In this document: positions 21,481 to 31,825 of the stretch, in pieces | Layout: every line of letters starts with the position of its first letter | Position numbering within the stretch: the first letter of the stretch is position 1 | NCBI GenBank assembly: GCA_963662175.1 | Contig: OY759218.1 | Span: forward strand, 18,070,480 to 18,134,479 | Direction of reading: 5' to 3' | DNA length: 64,000 bases | Source of the DNA: Aradus depressus | Lineage: Eukaryota; Arthropoda; Insecta; Hemiptera; Aradidae | Position numbers and translations under genes: made by a program | Notes under the pieces: generated by a model | Told to the model about the DNA's origin: nothing | What the model saw: the letters and a program-made list of their open reading frames with translations, nothing else | The model's database searches: none

Positions 21481-22277
21481 GTTTTATTTCGTAGATAGAA
21501 CTCCCTCCAGGGGTCATGGATGTCGTAATAAGATAACACAGTGACATGGCTAATATGCATCGTACGTAAGGCCAAAAAAAAAAATAATAATAATAAAAAA
21601 AAAATAAATAAACATAAAATTTTTTACAGTGAAACAAAGTTACACTTAATACTGTCAACGAAGAGGCGTCTGTGTAAAATTACAGTGTTTCGTAAGCAGA
21701 GCCCCATTTGCTTAGAAGGCCTGAGGTTTAAGACTCTGAAACCTCACTGTAGATCCACCACTGCCTATCATTGGATTTTGAATTCGACAGCGGCTGAAAG
21801 TAAAGAGACCGTGAAGAAAATGGCTGTCCGAGTTAGTCACAGTAAAAATGTGGCAAATCAGGGCTGAAGGTCACCAATGAGAAGAACTACGTCAAATGAC
21901 GAGAACACAAAAGAAAGATGGCGTCCGGGTGCTACGTTGGAGTCTATTTGGGGTTCCTTAGATAAAAAGAGGCACTTATAAAGAGTGTATGGTCTCCTTG
22001 TGTCAGTGATATCTTGGAAATTATCTTTCTTGGATCTACCATGAGACCAATAAGCAAATGGGGCCCCGCTTAGACAGTTGGCTCATCGCTCATATGTTGT
22101 ACGGCTGTATTGAGTGTAACTTTATTTTACTGTATTTTTATATTTATTAAAAAAATATATTATGAATATAGAAAGCTATGAAAAAAATTGAAATACCCAG
22201 CGTTTTTTTAAAACAACGTTTCCGATAATCGACCTTCAAATGTTAAGAGTAACTATTTCAATGTGTAGTTTGATAGT
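21481..22277. other. No recognised feature
   Basis: Includes an A-rich stretch (21572-21620). The 108-aa frame at 21541-21867 has no recognisable domain. Confidence 0.35.
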
Positions 22278-22440
22278 TGCCCGGGCTTTAACTACAAGGT
22301 CATATCGCCTACTGCCAAAGCGCTCATTCGTCACTCTGGTGGACATGAGCCCAACTCTACTGTGAAGGTCCTACATTTTTATTTACCTAGGGTCTTCAAC
22401 GAGTACCTGACATCGTATAGGCTTGGGACCATCGCCTGAC
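22278..22440 (-). repeat. SINE fragment
   Basis: Reverse-oriented body: 'CCCGGGCTTTAACTACAAGG', 'CACTCTGGTGGACATGAGCC', 'GAGTACCTGACATCGTATAG'. Truncated before the tRNA-like head, with a small internal deletion. Confidence 0.75.
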
Positions 22441-22873
22441 AACAACTATCGATAATCGGCATTAGGGAAAAACACTCTAATAGCTGTTGTAATGAATGTA
22501 TCGACACAAAATTTCAAATGTGAATTCAAAACCCTATAGAGACGACACCTATTAGTTTTCAGCCAAATCGACAGAAGGGAACGAGGAATTACTGGGGAGG
22601 GTTAATACAAAGACTTTATATAACTGCCGATAGAATGAATGTATCAACACAAAATTTTATATGTGTGACCTGAACCCCATAAGAACAACACCTATCGATT
22701 ATCCACAATAGGGAAAGAGGGGATTACTGGGGGGCTCAACTCAAAAACCCCAATAACTACTGATGTAATAAATGTATAGACATAAAATATCATATTTAAA
22801 GTCAAAACCCAATGACGACATAACCTGTCAAATTTCAACGATATCGATACGGCCAAAGGGAATGGGAGGTTCA
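22441..22873 (+). repeat. Family A copy, internal units
   Basis: Three consecutive internal units: 'GTAATGAATGTATCGACACA', 'AGAATGAATGTATCAACACA' and 'GTAATAAATGTATAGACATA', each about 140 bp. Broken at the right by a G-run. Confidence 0.75.
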
Positions 22874-22888
22874 GGGGGGGGGGGGGGG
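22874..22888. repeat. Poly-G tract (15 G)
   Basis: Sits at the 'AGGGGGAGG' box position of family A, adjoining the left end of the Tc1-like element. Confidence 0.85.
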
Positions 22889-22913
22889 ATTTTTTAAAAA
22901 ATAAATTTGTAAA

Positions 22914-24267
22914 TAACTAATAAAAAAAATAAAAATAAAGAAAATGTATGCTTTTTAAAATATTGTTTATTTCACAAAATATATGCATATAATATATGGG
23001 AGAACTTTCAGTATTGGTACTATCTTCAGCCACGTCTTAACCAATACTGATAAAATACTCAAATATGAATAGAGATATGTTCTGAAAATCTGCTCATCAT
23101 TTTTTTTTTTAATTAAGTATTTTATTTAAATACATATTTCATGAAGAGAAGAAATTTTTAAATGAATATTGGCTCGGATGATAAACAATAATCCCTATTC
23201 TCTCCTAGTAAGGATTAAGTTTGTTTACTTTATCTGTTTGTTTTTCTCTTATCTTGTCTCACTTTTAATCAGAATGCTTTCAAAGCATGGAAAGGCAACA
23301 TTTTTCGTTGGAAAAAAAAAAGAGACCAATATAGCGGAAATGATTGAGGTTTCCCAAAGTGTGGTTTCTCGTGCTTTAAGTCGTCACAGGGAGACTGGGA
23401 CTGTTGCTCGAAGACCAGGAAGTGGATCCCAAAGGATAACAACACCTAGACAAGATCGAAATATTGTTATTCTAGCAAGAAGAAATCTATTTTTGACATC
23501 TCGGCAACTTGGTCAACAAATTCAGGATGTAACTGAGCGTCCAATATCCGACCGAACTATTCGAAATGGTCTTTAGGAAGTTGGTTTAACTCCATATGCT
23601 CCCTTAAGGCATCCGGCAATAACAGAACGTCATCGGCAGCAAACATTAGCTTGATGCACCAAGAGAGTTTCTGAGGATGCAAACTGGTCAACTGTAATGT
23701 TTGCAGATGAATCCAAATTTTGTCTCACTAATGATAGCCAATGTCAAAGGGTGTACACTGTACATGGAGGCAAATCAACGTACCAATCCTCGATATATTG
23801 CCCCAATCACAGCCTACGGTAGAGGCGGCATGATGATGAGGGCAGGGATTTACTTAGGCGGCCCTCCATACAGCCCTCCATGTTATTGAAGGAACCCTTA
23901 CAGCTCAGCGATATTGGGAAGAAATTATCCGCGAATACATTCCAACTACCAGGGATTTGATAGGTCAACATTTTCGATTCTTGGATGACAACGCACGCCC
24001 ACATAGAGGAAGAATTGTTTTGGACACCATGGCTGTTTTGGGAATAAGACATCTCCCGTTAGGTATTATAAACAATGAATAAAGTTTTTTGAAAAAAAAA
24101 AAAATTGTTCACAAGACATTTTCTTTTTTTGTTGTATTTTTTTAAAGTTGTATTTTATTAAAATATTTAATTACAAAAAAAATTACAAAAAAAAATTTTA
24201 ATTTCGACAGCGGTGAACAGATTTTTAGAACATATCCCTATTAATTTTTGAGTAGTTTATATATTAT

Positions 24268-24300
<33 letters not shown>

Positions 24301-24358
24301 TTCGTGAAATAGATAATATTTTTAAAAAACATACATTTTATTGATTTTTTATTAGTTA
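22914..24358 (+). mobile_element. Decayed Tc1-like transposon with long TIRs
   Basis: Outer inverted repeats: left 'TAACTAATAAAAAAAATAAA', 'AATGTATGCTTTTTAAAATA', 'TTGTTTATTTCACAAAATAT'; right has the complements up to 'TTTTTTATTAGTTA' at 24358. A second inverted pair lies further in ('GAGATATGTTCTGAAAATCT' near 23074 and 'AGATTTTTAGAACATATCCC' near 24220). The transposase remnant lies between them. Confidence 0.8.
23274..24061 (+). pseudogene. Tc1-like transposase pseudogene
   Basis: From ATG 23274 the frame reads 'MLSKHGKATFFVGKKKETNI', then a helix-turn-helix region 'MIEVSQSVVSRALSRHRETG', a GRPR-like linker 'ARRPGSGSQ' and a second DNA-binding part 'SRQLGQQIQDV', stopping at TAG 23574. 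The same line of sequence continues past stops and frame changes with the first catalytic motif 'MFADESKFCL' (DE) and the second 'FRFLDDNARPH'. The third acidic residue and the C-terminus are missing: homology ends at 'IRHLPL' and AT-rich sequence follows. Family proteins are about 340 residues, and this one cannot be active. Confidence 0.82.
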
Positions 24359-24496
24359 AGGTAAGAAACCGCCCAGGGACTTCCGCAGGGGTCAGGGTGT
24401 CAGTCACCTAAGAATTGTATAAATATGACAACCTAGCAAACTTAAATGTCACTTTTGAACTTTGTGCTGACGATGCTGTAAGCTAAACCACTGCTA
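24359..24496. repeat. Dispersed repeat D, copy 1
   Basis: Shares 'AGAATTGTATAAATA' and 'ACAACCTAGCAAACTTAAAT' plus GTCACTTTT with 44353-44460. Class unknown. Confidence 0.6.
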
Positions 24497-25400
24497 TACT
24501 GCCGTCCTAAGCAAGAAGGACTTAAACTCCAAAAAATTCAATTTTTGTTTTTTTTTCATAATCTTATAGTTCTTAACATTGCGCGTCTAATGGTGTAATT
24601 GAAAATGTTCGGAAGATTCGGGAAATATTATTAATTTTCATTTGAAAAAAGGACTTATGTCCAAAAAGGGTTATTCACCTATGCAAAAAGGACTCAAGTC
24701 ACTCATACTTAGCAAAAAGGACTCAACTCCACCTAATTTGGAGATGAGTCCTTTTTGCCTTGTACTAGGTCAATTATTCTTTACAAAAAGGACTCAACTC
24801 CGCCTTGCATTGGAGTTGAGTCCTTTTTTTATTGGAGTTAAGTCTTTTTTGCTTTGTATATGGCAACGTACCTGTTACATAATATTAACCAGTCTGTATT
24901 ATTGCCTCAGATCATGGTGCGTAAGTTAGAAGTCTATTCTCTTGACTAATATATATATATAAAGTAAATAAAAACAAATTTTATTATAATGATATATTTA
25001 TTTCAAACCCAAATAATTTTAGAAAGGGGGGGGGGGGGGGGGGGGGGGGGGGTAAAAAGCGCAGAGTGCGACTTGAGTTCTTTTTACCTAGTATAGGTAG
25101 CTGCGATGAACTGCAGAAAACTAGTTAAAAAGGACTCAAATCCCTGATTGTGGACATGAGTCCTTCTTGCTTAGGCATGTCATAGTGCCAAAAGACTTAT
25201 GTCCATTTTAAACTACTTATAATAATTAATTTCGGTTTTTTCATATATTGGGAGTTCAAATACGACAAAAGTAAACTAGAATTGGCTTTACCCAAAATAT
25301 TTTTGCAAAAACGCAACCGCTAGAGACATTCTTAGTTTTCTTCATTTTCCCGAAAGTTCATGAAACTGGAGATGAGTCCTTCTTGCTTAGGACGGCAGTA
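24497..25400. mobile_element. Fold-back element built from alternating copies of its end motif
   Basis: Terminal inverted repeats 'TACTGCCGTCCTAAGCAAGA' plus AGGACTYA at 24497 and the exact complement 'TTGCTTAGGACGGCAGTA' ending at 25400, flanked by TA. The inside holds at least 13 copies of the end-derived motif (GCAAAAAGGACTCAACTCC or its complement), near 24513, 24640, 24682, 24711, 24745, 24784, 24812, 24834, 25069, 25126, 25153, 25190 and 25369, in both orientations. Neighbouring copies form stem-loops. A 27-G run lies at 25026-25052. The 95-aa frame across it is an accident of the repeats. Confidence 0.8.
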
Positions 25401-25865
25401 TAAGGGTTTTATAGATTAAAAACTGAAAAAAAATAACCCTTAGCAGTGGGAGGGACCCTAAAAATTGTAGGGGGACCTCCCTTTCTGGGCCTGGTATACT
25501 AAATCAATACACTGGATGGCTAGCCAGGGATGTTAGAGCTTGGTATATAACCACTGTCTGTCTGAGACTCTAAGGTGCGGGTTGAGAAACGAAGGGATGA
25601 GAAAAATAGGACTTCAATGGGTGGCTCCCTCCGGTTCGATTACCTTTCCTTAAATAGTAGGTTATAAAATAATAAATATTATGATATTATAATAAATATT
25701 ATTAAAAAAGAAAAAAAAAAGAAGAAGATAGTACATGGCCTTCCAATAGTGGACAGACCATACCTATATGTTTCAATATGATATTGTTAGCCACTGGATG
25801 AATATAGTGAGATAATCCGGCAACTACTCATTTTAAAGCTTTCAGGATCAAAGTTTCATTAAACA
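25401..25865. other. No recognised feature
   Basis: Mixed-composition sequence; nothing supported. Confidence 0.4.
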
Positions 25866-26100
25866 AAGTCGTCGGTTTATCACCGGCAATTTACAGCAAA
25901 TTAATCTGTAAGTTTTCGCCTCCCTTAAAAATCAATCTATTGATTTGGTTGAAAATCAATAGGTGTCTTACTCAGAGTTTTCTCAGATCTCACAATAAAT
26001 TTCACATACATATATAAGTATATTACATCGAATGTTGTTAGCGTTTTTGAGATGAGCCGCCTTCTTTTCTCTTTTCCCTTTGCCCGAGTTATGACTGAAA
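25866..26100 (-). repeat. Family A 3' half (minus)
   Basis: Hairpin-like 'GTCGTCGGTTTATCACCGGC' then 'CAGCAAATTAATCTGTAAG', 'TGAAAATCAATAGGTGTCTT' and 'TTTTTGAGATGAGCCGCC'. Confidence 0.65.
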
Positions 26101-26165
26101 AGTGTGATGAAGATTCAACCTAGATTAAATAACTATAACTTCCTATAAAAATAAATGGAACAAAC

Positions 26166-26250
26166 ATAGTTTTTTGAAATATTGTCTATTCCACAAGACA
26201 TTATTGTCTATTCCACAAGACATTATTGTACTTCCTACAAGACATTATTG
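26166..26250. repeat. Short tandem of a 'TATTGTCTATTCCACAAGAC' motif
   Basis: Three to four copies of a ~23-27-bp unit. The motif equals the arm motif of the fold-back element at 7325-7570 and resembles the ends of the Tc1-like element at 22914-24358. Confidence 0.65.
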
Positions 26251-26545
26251 TATATTCCAACGCAAAAACCCCAGTAACTGCCGAAGTAATGAATGTACCG
26301 ACACGAAATTGTATATGTGGATCCAGGACCCAATAAGGATGACACCTGTCGTTTTTCAACGAATTCGGCCAAAGAAAAGGACCAGAGTAGGAGACTCAAC
26401 TCAAAAATTCTAATAACTGTTGAGGTCACAAATATATATGAACACAAAATTTATAATGAGAACGGAGAAGTCCCTGAGTACGATAACAACTGATTTTCAA
26501 GCAAATCGGTAGATTGATAGAGCGAAAACTTAGTTGATTAATACC
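26251..26545 (+). repeat. Family A fragment
   Basis: 'AGTAACTGCCGAAGTAATGA', 'TGTACCGACACGAAATTGTA' and a second unit 'TCTAATAACTGTTGAGGTCA', then 'GCAAATCGGTAGATTGATAG'. The 3' box is lost. 26546-26733 holds nothing further. Confidence 0.65.
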
Positions 26546-26733
26546 TTAATTGTGTGCCATGAATACTAACGTGGTCAATTTGAAATAGAGTCATAGACAC
26601 GAGCCCTCAGTCACAGAGAGATTACAAATTAGCCCAGAGAATTATAAGATAAGACTTGCCTTGGTTACTAATGAGCTGTGAAAGGAACAGTCTCTCTTCA
26701 ATAAAAGGTTCATGCTAGCTGCTCAATATCAAA

Positions 26734-27042
26734 TTTTTAGGAAGCGCCGGTAGCTCAGAGCTAGCCTATTAAACTCAAGATCGCGGGTTCGAAACCGGCC
26801 GAGGCTCTTAGTAAAACTTGAACACTCCATCCTTCGGATGGGACGTTGCGTGATGGTCCCGAGCCTGTGCGATGTCAGGTACTCTTTAAAGACCCCTACC
26901 ATTTAGTAAGTAAATCTAGGTAGGCAAAATTTAGGACTCCCACAATAGTGTCGGGCACATGTCCACCAGAGTGACGAAAGAGAGCTCTGGTAGTAGGCCG
27001 TATGACCTCATAGAAGAAGCCCGGGCATGAGTCACGATAACT
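26734..27042 (+). repeat. SINE, near full length, with target duplication
   Basis: Flanked by AATATCAAA at 26725-26733 and 27043-27051. The head 'GCGCCGGTAGCTCAGAGCTA' is A-box-like and 'GCGGGTTCGAAACCGGCCGA' is a B box. Body landmarks are 'CCTTCGGATGGGACGTT', 'GATGTCAGGTACTC' and 'AGCTCTGGTAGTAGG'; the tail is 'CCCGGGCATGAGTCACG'. Confidence 0.85.
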
Positions 27043-27081
27043 AATATCAAAACCAGTAGTGTGGGGCCCTAGTCTAAACAA

Positions 27082-27180
27082 TGCAAAAATTCGACATTTT
27101 TGTATGTAGGCCAGTCAGGGAGAAATATGTCAACTAGAATAAGGGAACATGTGCCCAACTCTAGTTGGAATTTGAGGACC
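27082..27180 (+). pseudogene. Penelope-like element GIY-YIG fragment
   Basis: In one frame the plus strand reads 'CKNSTFLYVGQSGRNMSTRI' then REHVPNSSW. This matches the start of the GIY-YIG endonuclease domain of Penelope-like retroelements (C....YVGQTGR....R..EH). Stops follow at about 27222. No reverse transcriptase is nearby. Confidence 0.6.
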
Positions 27181-27271
27181 ACTTAGTAGTCTCAGGTCAC
27201 AATACCCCCTTCTACCTTTAGGTAATTTTACGTGTACTAGTTTTAGTTGTAATAATTTTTATAGGTTAGGT

Positions 27272-27600
27272 TTTATGACTCATCCCCGGGCTTTAACTAC
27301 GAGGTCATATCGCCGACTACCAGAGCGCTCTTTCGTCACTCTGGTGGACATGAGCCCGAGTCTAATGTGGGAGTACTAAATTTTGCCTACCCTAAATTTT
27401 TATTCATCTAGGGTAGGGGTCTTTAACGAGTACCTGACATCGTACAGACTCGGGATCATCGCTTAACGTCCCATCCGAAGGATGGCGAGCTTAAGTTTAT
27501 TTTACCTCCCAGATAAAATAAACTAAGGGCCTCGGTCGGGTTTCGAACCCATGTTCTTGAGCTCAGAAGGCAAGCACGCATACCACTGAGCTACCGACGC
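27272..27600 (-). repeat. SINE, full length (minus)
   Basis: The complete reverse-oriented copy ends at 27600 with the tRNA-like head ('GGGTTTCGAACCCATGTTCT' and 'CATACCACTGAGCTACCGAC'). The body includes the AT-rich hairpin 'TTTATTTTACCTCCCAGATA', shared with 34518-34849. Confidence 0.88.
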
Positions 27601-27602
27601 AT

Positions 27603-28077
27603 AATGTGAAATTTATGAGTTTTGATTTTCAAAATTCGAGCCCCCGCTCAATTTTTGATCAATTTGGATGAAACTAGGTGCAAAATATTTGTAAATGCTG
27701 GCTTTTTATCAGGTAGTTGCGGGTTTTACAATCAAGGTATTATATGCCAATAGACAGCTGCCCAAACCCCGCGAAATTTTTCAAATTTTAATTATTTTGT
27801 CTTAGTTTTTGTTAACGGATTTTTACAACTTAAATGAATGTTTTTTGAGTCGCTGATTACGAATTCAATATTTATTTTAGCCGAAAGTGGTCCTAATGTT
27901 GTCATTTTGGCCTAAAGTGGTCCAAATTCAATATATTGGCTATTTTTGCCACTGGCATAAGTTGCTCTCTTTCTCTATACAGCTTTCACAAATATTTTGC
28001 ACCTAGTTTCATCCAAATTGATCAAATTTGAGCGGGAGCTCGAATTTTGAAAATCAAAACTCATAAATTTCACACTG
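27603..28077. mobile_element. MITE with ~95-bp terminal inverted repeats
   Basis: Left arm 'TGTGAAATTTATGAGTTTTG', 'AATTCGAGCCCCCGCTCAAT' and 'GGATGAAACTAGGTGCAAAA'. The right arm is the near-exact complement ending 'AAAACTCATAAATTTCACAC'. The middle is AT-rich and non-coding. It abuts the tRNA-like head of the SINE at 27272-27600. Confidence 0.82.
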
Positions 28078-28861
28078 TGCGGCGCCCTCAATAATTTTTA
28101 TATATTCTCAGTGTCTTTTTAATGATAATACTTAGCATTTTATCTTATTATATATACTTATTTATTATGAAATGTTGACGAACTGTAAGAGTTCGTAAAC
28201 TCTAATGATCCTTTTTTAAACAATTTTTTGGTTTATGTATGTTTAGATTCTGTTGATACCTGATGTTGGCAGATGTATTCCGAAACTACTTGTGAATAAA
28301 TAAAATATATATTGTTGAACTCATACCTATTTACTACTTATATATTGACCATCTTCCTTACCACATTTCGACAATGTATGCAGTTTTCTACCAGAGAAGA
28401 GTCGTTGACCTAATGGTAAAAATATTTAAGACTGCAGTCTAAATATATGTTATAATATTTGGCATTCTACCAGCCTGCATCGATACTGAAGCTCTGAATC
28501 ACAGCAAGAAATCTATAAAACTAATCACATTGTGATTTTAAGATTTATTTTTCAAGAAAATGAAAATGTCACTTATCCGGATGACAAGAAAAAAATCAAA
28601 AAAAAATAAATAAAAAGTGGAGGGGGGAGGGAGCTTAGAATATACCTCCTGGTAATGAATAAAACATTTACAACTACATTTTTATGAAAGGATGCTCTTC
28701 TCGAATATAATAAAATACAAATAAACTACGGTTTAACGTACACATGCGAGGGGGGAGTTGTTCAAAGTACCAAGTAGTATCTGGTCCACTACATCAACCT
28801 ATAATCAAGAAATAAATGTGAATATATGAATAACCGACATCTTGAATAAGCAATAAATAAA
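28078..28861. other. No gene; fragments of the palindrome family
   Basis: 28228-28320 ('TTTGGTTTATGTATGTTTAG') and 28765-28810 ('TACCAAGTAGTATCTGGTCC') resemble the arm and flank of the palindrome at 45333-45637. Otherwise AT-rich. Confidence 0.4.
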
Positions 28862-29290
28862 AGTAGTCGGTGAATCATCCGCTATGTACTTCCTCAACAC
28901 GAATTAATTAATTACGTTTTCGCTCTCTAAAGCCAATCGACCGTTTTGGCAAAACTGAATATTTCACTTACATAGTGGCTAAATTTTGCGTCGATACATT
29001 CGTTACATCGGCAGTTATTAGGGTACTTCTCTGGTCCCCATCGACCGATTTCGCGGAAAATTAATAGGTGTCATCCTTATGAGGTTTTGTATTTAAATAT
29101 AAAATTTCATGTGGATACATTCATTACATCGGCAGTTATTAGAGTTTTTGTGTCAACTCCTTCCCTCCCTATCCTTCTTGACCTATTTGGCTGAAAATCA
29201 ATAGGTGTCGTCGTTATGAGACTGAATACACTCATAAAAATTTCATTTTAAAACTGGAATTATCATGTTCACGCACAGACAGGAAGTTTT
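28862..29290 (-). repeat. Family A copy (minus)
   Basis: 3' end 'AGTCGGTGAATCATCCGCTA' and box 'GTACTTCCTCAACACGAATT'. Two internal units follow ('TTGCGTCGATACATTCGTTA', 'CATGTGGATACATTCATTAC'), then 'GGCTGAAAATCAATAGGTGT'. The 5' end is lost. Confidence 0.75.
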
Positions 29291-29410
29291 TTAGTATTCA
29301 GCAATTGATACTAGTTTGAGACGCTAATTAATAAGGAGAGAGGAAACTTAGTCTTATCAGAAATCAATCTGGGGAAGTATATTGCTTGTTTCATCGACGA
29401 ATACTTTTTG
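29291..29410 (+). repeat. Family A 3' end (plus)
   Basis: 'AGAAATCAATCTGGGGAAGT' followed by the hairpin remnant 'TTGCTTGTTTCATCGACGA'. It faces the adjacent minus copy. 29411-29640 shows nothing else. Confidence 0.6.
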
Positions 29411-29812
29411 AATTCAGGAGGTCGGAAAAATTGAAATTCCGGTGAAAGATGAAGTTCGAATTTTGGAGCGATTTCTTGACTTTCTCTATACAACGTAGAG
29501 CTTGGGAAATGCAAGGTCTTCTTCATCTTGCTCTCTGTAGAATAGCATTTTTATATTCTCTCTTCTATAGAGAGTTTCTGACTCATTTTATACGTGACTC
29601 GATTTCTAGAAGATAAAAACCTCAAAGAACCTTTTCTTACCGTTTTACCTCCACAACTATACATTATATAAGGAAAGTTATGTAATCAGTCAGAAATTCG
29701 ATGTTCAATTTTCACTATAATTCCATGAACCCAAAAGGAACAATTTATTTTTATAATGTTGATAGAATAACTTCCGATAGAATAAAAATATCGATATGAA
29801 ATTTTATGTGTG

Positions 29813-30121
29813 TATTATGACTCATGTTCGGGCTTTAACTACAAGGTCATATCGCCTAATACCAAAGCGCTCTTTCGTCACTCTCGTGGACATGAGCCCG
29901 ACTCTACAATGGGAGTTCTAAATTTTGCCTACCTTCAATTTTTATTCACCTGGGGTAGAGGTCTTTAATGAGTACCTGACATCGTACAGGATCGGGACCA
30001 TCGCCTAACGTCCCATCAGAAGGACAGCGTACTTTAATGAATTAAAGGCTTCGGCCGGGTTTCGACCTCGTGATTTTGAGCTCAGTAAGCAAGCACGCAT
30101 ACCACTGAGCTACAGGCGCTC
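29813..30121 (-). repeat. SINE, full length (minus), inside family A
   Basis: 'CTCATGTTCGGGCTTTAACT' at the left, and the tRNA-like head at the right: 'GGCCGGGTTTCGACCTCGTG', 'CATACCACTGAGCTACAGGC'. Confidence 0.85.
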
Positions 30122-30268
30122 CCACAACCCCTATAGATTCTCAGCCAAATCGGCCAAAAGAAAAGAGCAATTAGGGGGAGGGGACAACATAGAAAATCTA
30201 CTCTAATGAATGTATCGATATGAAATTTAGTTTGAGAATTAAGAAGTCCCTATATAAGTCAACTATTA

Positions 30269-30526
30269 GTTAGTCATTGTGACTCATGCCCGGGCTTTAA
30301 CTATGTAACTATATCGCCTTCTACAAGCGCTCTTTGTCGCTCTGGTGGACATGAGCCCTACTCTACTGTGGGAGTCCTAAATGTGCCTACACAGAGTTAG
30401 TTATCATAATACTATATTATAGTACAAGCTCAGGACCATCGCTTACCGGCCAGGCCGGGGTTTGAACCCGCGATCTTGAGTACAGTAGACAAGCATGTAG
30501 CCTCTGAGCTACTGGCGCCCCTTAAT
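30269..30526 (-). repeat. SINE (minus) with target duplication, inside family A
   Basis: TCAACTATTA occurs at 30259-30268 and 30527-30536, close to both ends. The body is rearranged: 'GGAGTCCTAAATGTGCCTAC' is followed by unrelated 'AGTTAGTTATCATAATACTA' before 'CTCAGGACCATCGCTTACCG'. The head is 'GGGGTTTGAACCCGCGATCT'. Confidence 0.82.
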
Positions 30527-31174
30527 TCAACTATTAATTTTTAGCCAAAACGGTCAATTCATTTAGAGGAATATAAAAACTATGTTATTTTCTCTTAACA
30601 GATCGCAATGTCGGTTTTACGTTGGACTATGTGTGTCTGCGAACATAATAACGCCGATCAAATGAATTTACAGACTAATATATATGTGTATCCCATAAGG
30701 AGTACACCTATTGATTTTCAGCCAAATCGGTCAAAGGGAATAAGGGGGGGTTAACACAAAAACTCTAATAACTGCCGATCTAATGAATGCATCGACATGA
30801 CATTTTATAATTACATTCAAAACCCAATAGAACGATACCTGTTAATTTTCAGGGAAATCGGCCGAAGGGAAATGGTCAGTGAAGGGGGCTCAACTCAAAA
30901 ACCTTAATAACTGCCGATATAATGAATGTTTCACGAAATGTAGTACGTGGATTCAGAAGTCCTTTTGTAAGTCAACTATAGATTTTTAGCACAATTGGTC
31001 GATTGGTTTTGAAGGGAGAGTGAACACTTATTTGATCAATCCGTGCTGGGAAAGTGGTTCACAACTTTTTAAAAAATTAATATTTTTTACAAATATAAAA
31101 AAAATTGTAATTTAAAAAAATAAGCAAATTGTTACATTAAGCATAATATTTATTGTAGTGTAGTTAGTATTATA

Positions 31175-31825
31175 CAGTAGAACCTCTTTAAGTCGAACCT
31201 CGATAAGTCGAAAACCTCCAAAATTCGAAAAAAAGTTTTGTTCCTTTCCCTTCAAGCCCCAAAACCTCCAATAATCGAAATAATCAGTGAGTCCCTACAT
31301 GCCATTTTGGTACATATTTTCCCTCTATAACTCGAAAAAATAAATTGGACCTCTGTATCTCGAACATAGCAATGTTTTATTTTACAACCTTTACAACTCG
31401 ATTATTTGAAACTTATTACCTCTATAGCTCGAAGAAAAATAAGTTACCGACTTTAAGAATTTGCCGACAATGTACACCATTGTTTCTTAGAAAACAATTT
31501 AGGAGCATACAATGAATAGGATTACCAATTATCTAAAGCAAAAAAAAATTAATGACTTTTTTTAATACCTACATATACTACGTATTTTTTATTTTAAGGA
31601 TGTTTTGAAATAATGTTGATTTATAGTAAATATACATATGTTTGTTACCTCTGTAACTTGAATTTTTATTTATTTCACCTCTCTAACTCAAAATTAGTTA
31701 GAATGAATCTTAACCTCTACAAGTGGAATCAAAATCCGCCTGTCGAAATCCTCCATAAGTCGAAAACTCTATAACTCGAATTTTTTGGCGTCTCCCTTGA
31801 TGTTCGACTTATAGAGGTTCTAATG
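31175..31825. mobile_element. pogo/Tigger-like MITE with internal end-motif copies
   Basis: Ends CAGTAGAACCTCTTTAAGTC... and ...GACTTATAGAGGTTCTAATG, flanked by TA (31173-31174, 31826-31827). Inside are about ten degenerate copies of the end motif ACCTCTATAACTCGAA, for example at 31322, 31351, 31387, 31418, 31655, 31678, 31711, 31749 and 31766. No transposase frame remains. 31828-32107 holds nothing else. Confidence 0.8.

Larger units (their letters stand above)
29645..31065 (+). repeat. Family A copy (plus) interrupted by two SINEs
   Basis: 5' end 'CCACAACTATACATTATATA' and 'AGTTATGTAATCAGTCAGAA'; internal units at 29760-29812, 30122-30268 and 30527-30960; 3' end 'AATCCGTGCTGGGAAAGTGG' at 31041-31060. 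SINEs at 29813-30121 and 30269-30526 interrupt it. Without them the element would be about 0.85 kb. Confidence 0.75.

Noticed and set aside
24642..24929. 95-codon plus-strand frame
   Set aside because: Composed of the repeated AAAAAGGACTCAACTCC motif of the fold-back element.
26742..26815. Possible tRNA gene (good A and B boxes)
   Set aside because: The stems of a cloverleaf do not pair, the same head recurs in a dozen copies with a common body, and direct repeats flank it: a SINE.
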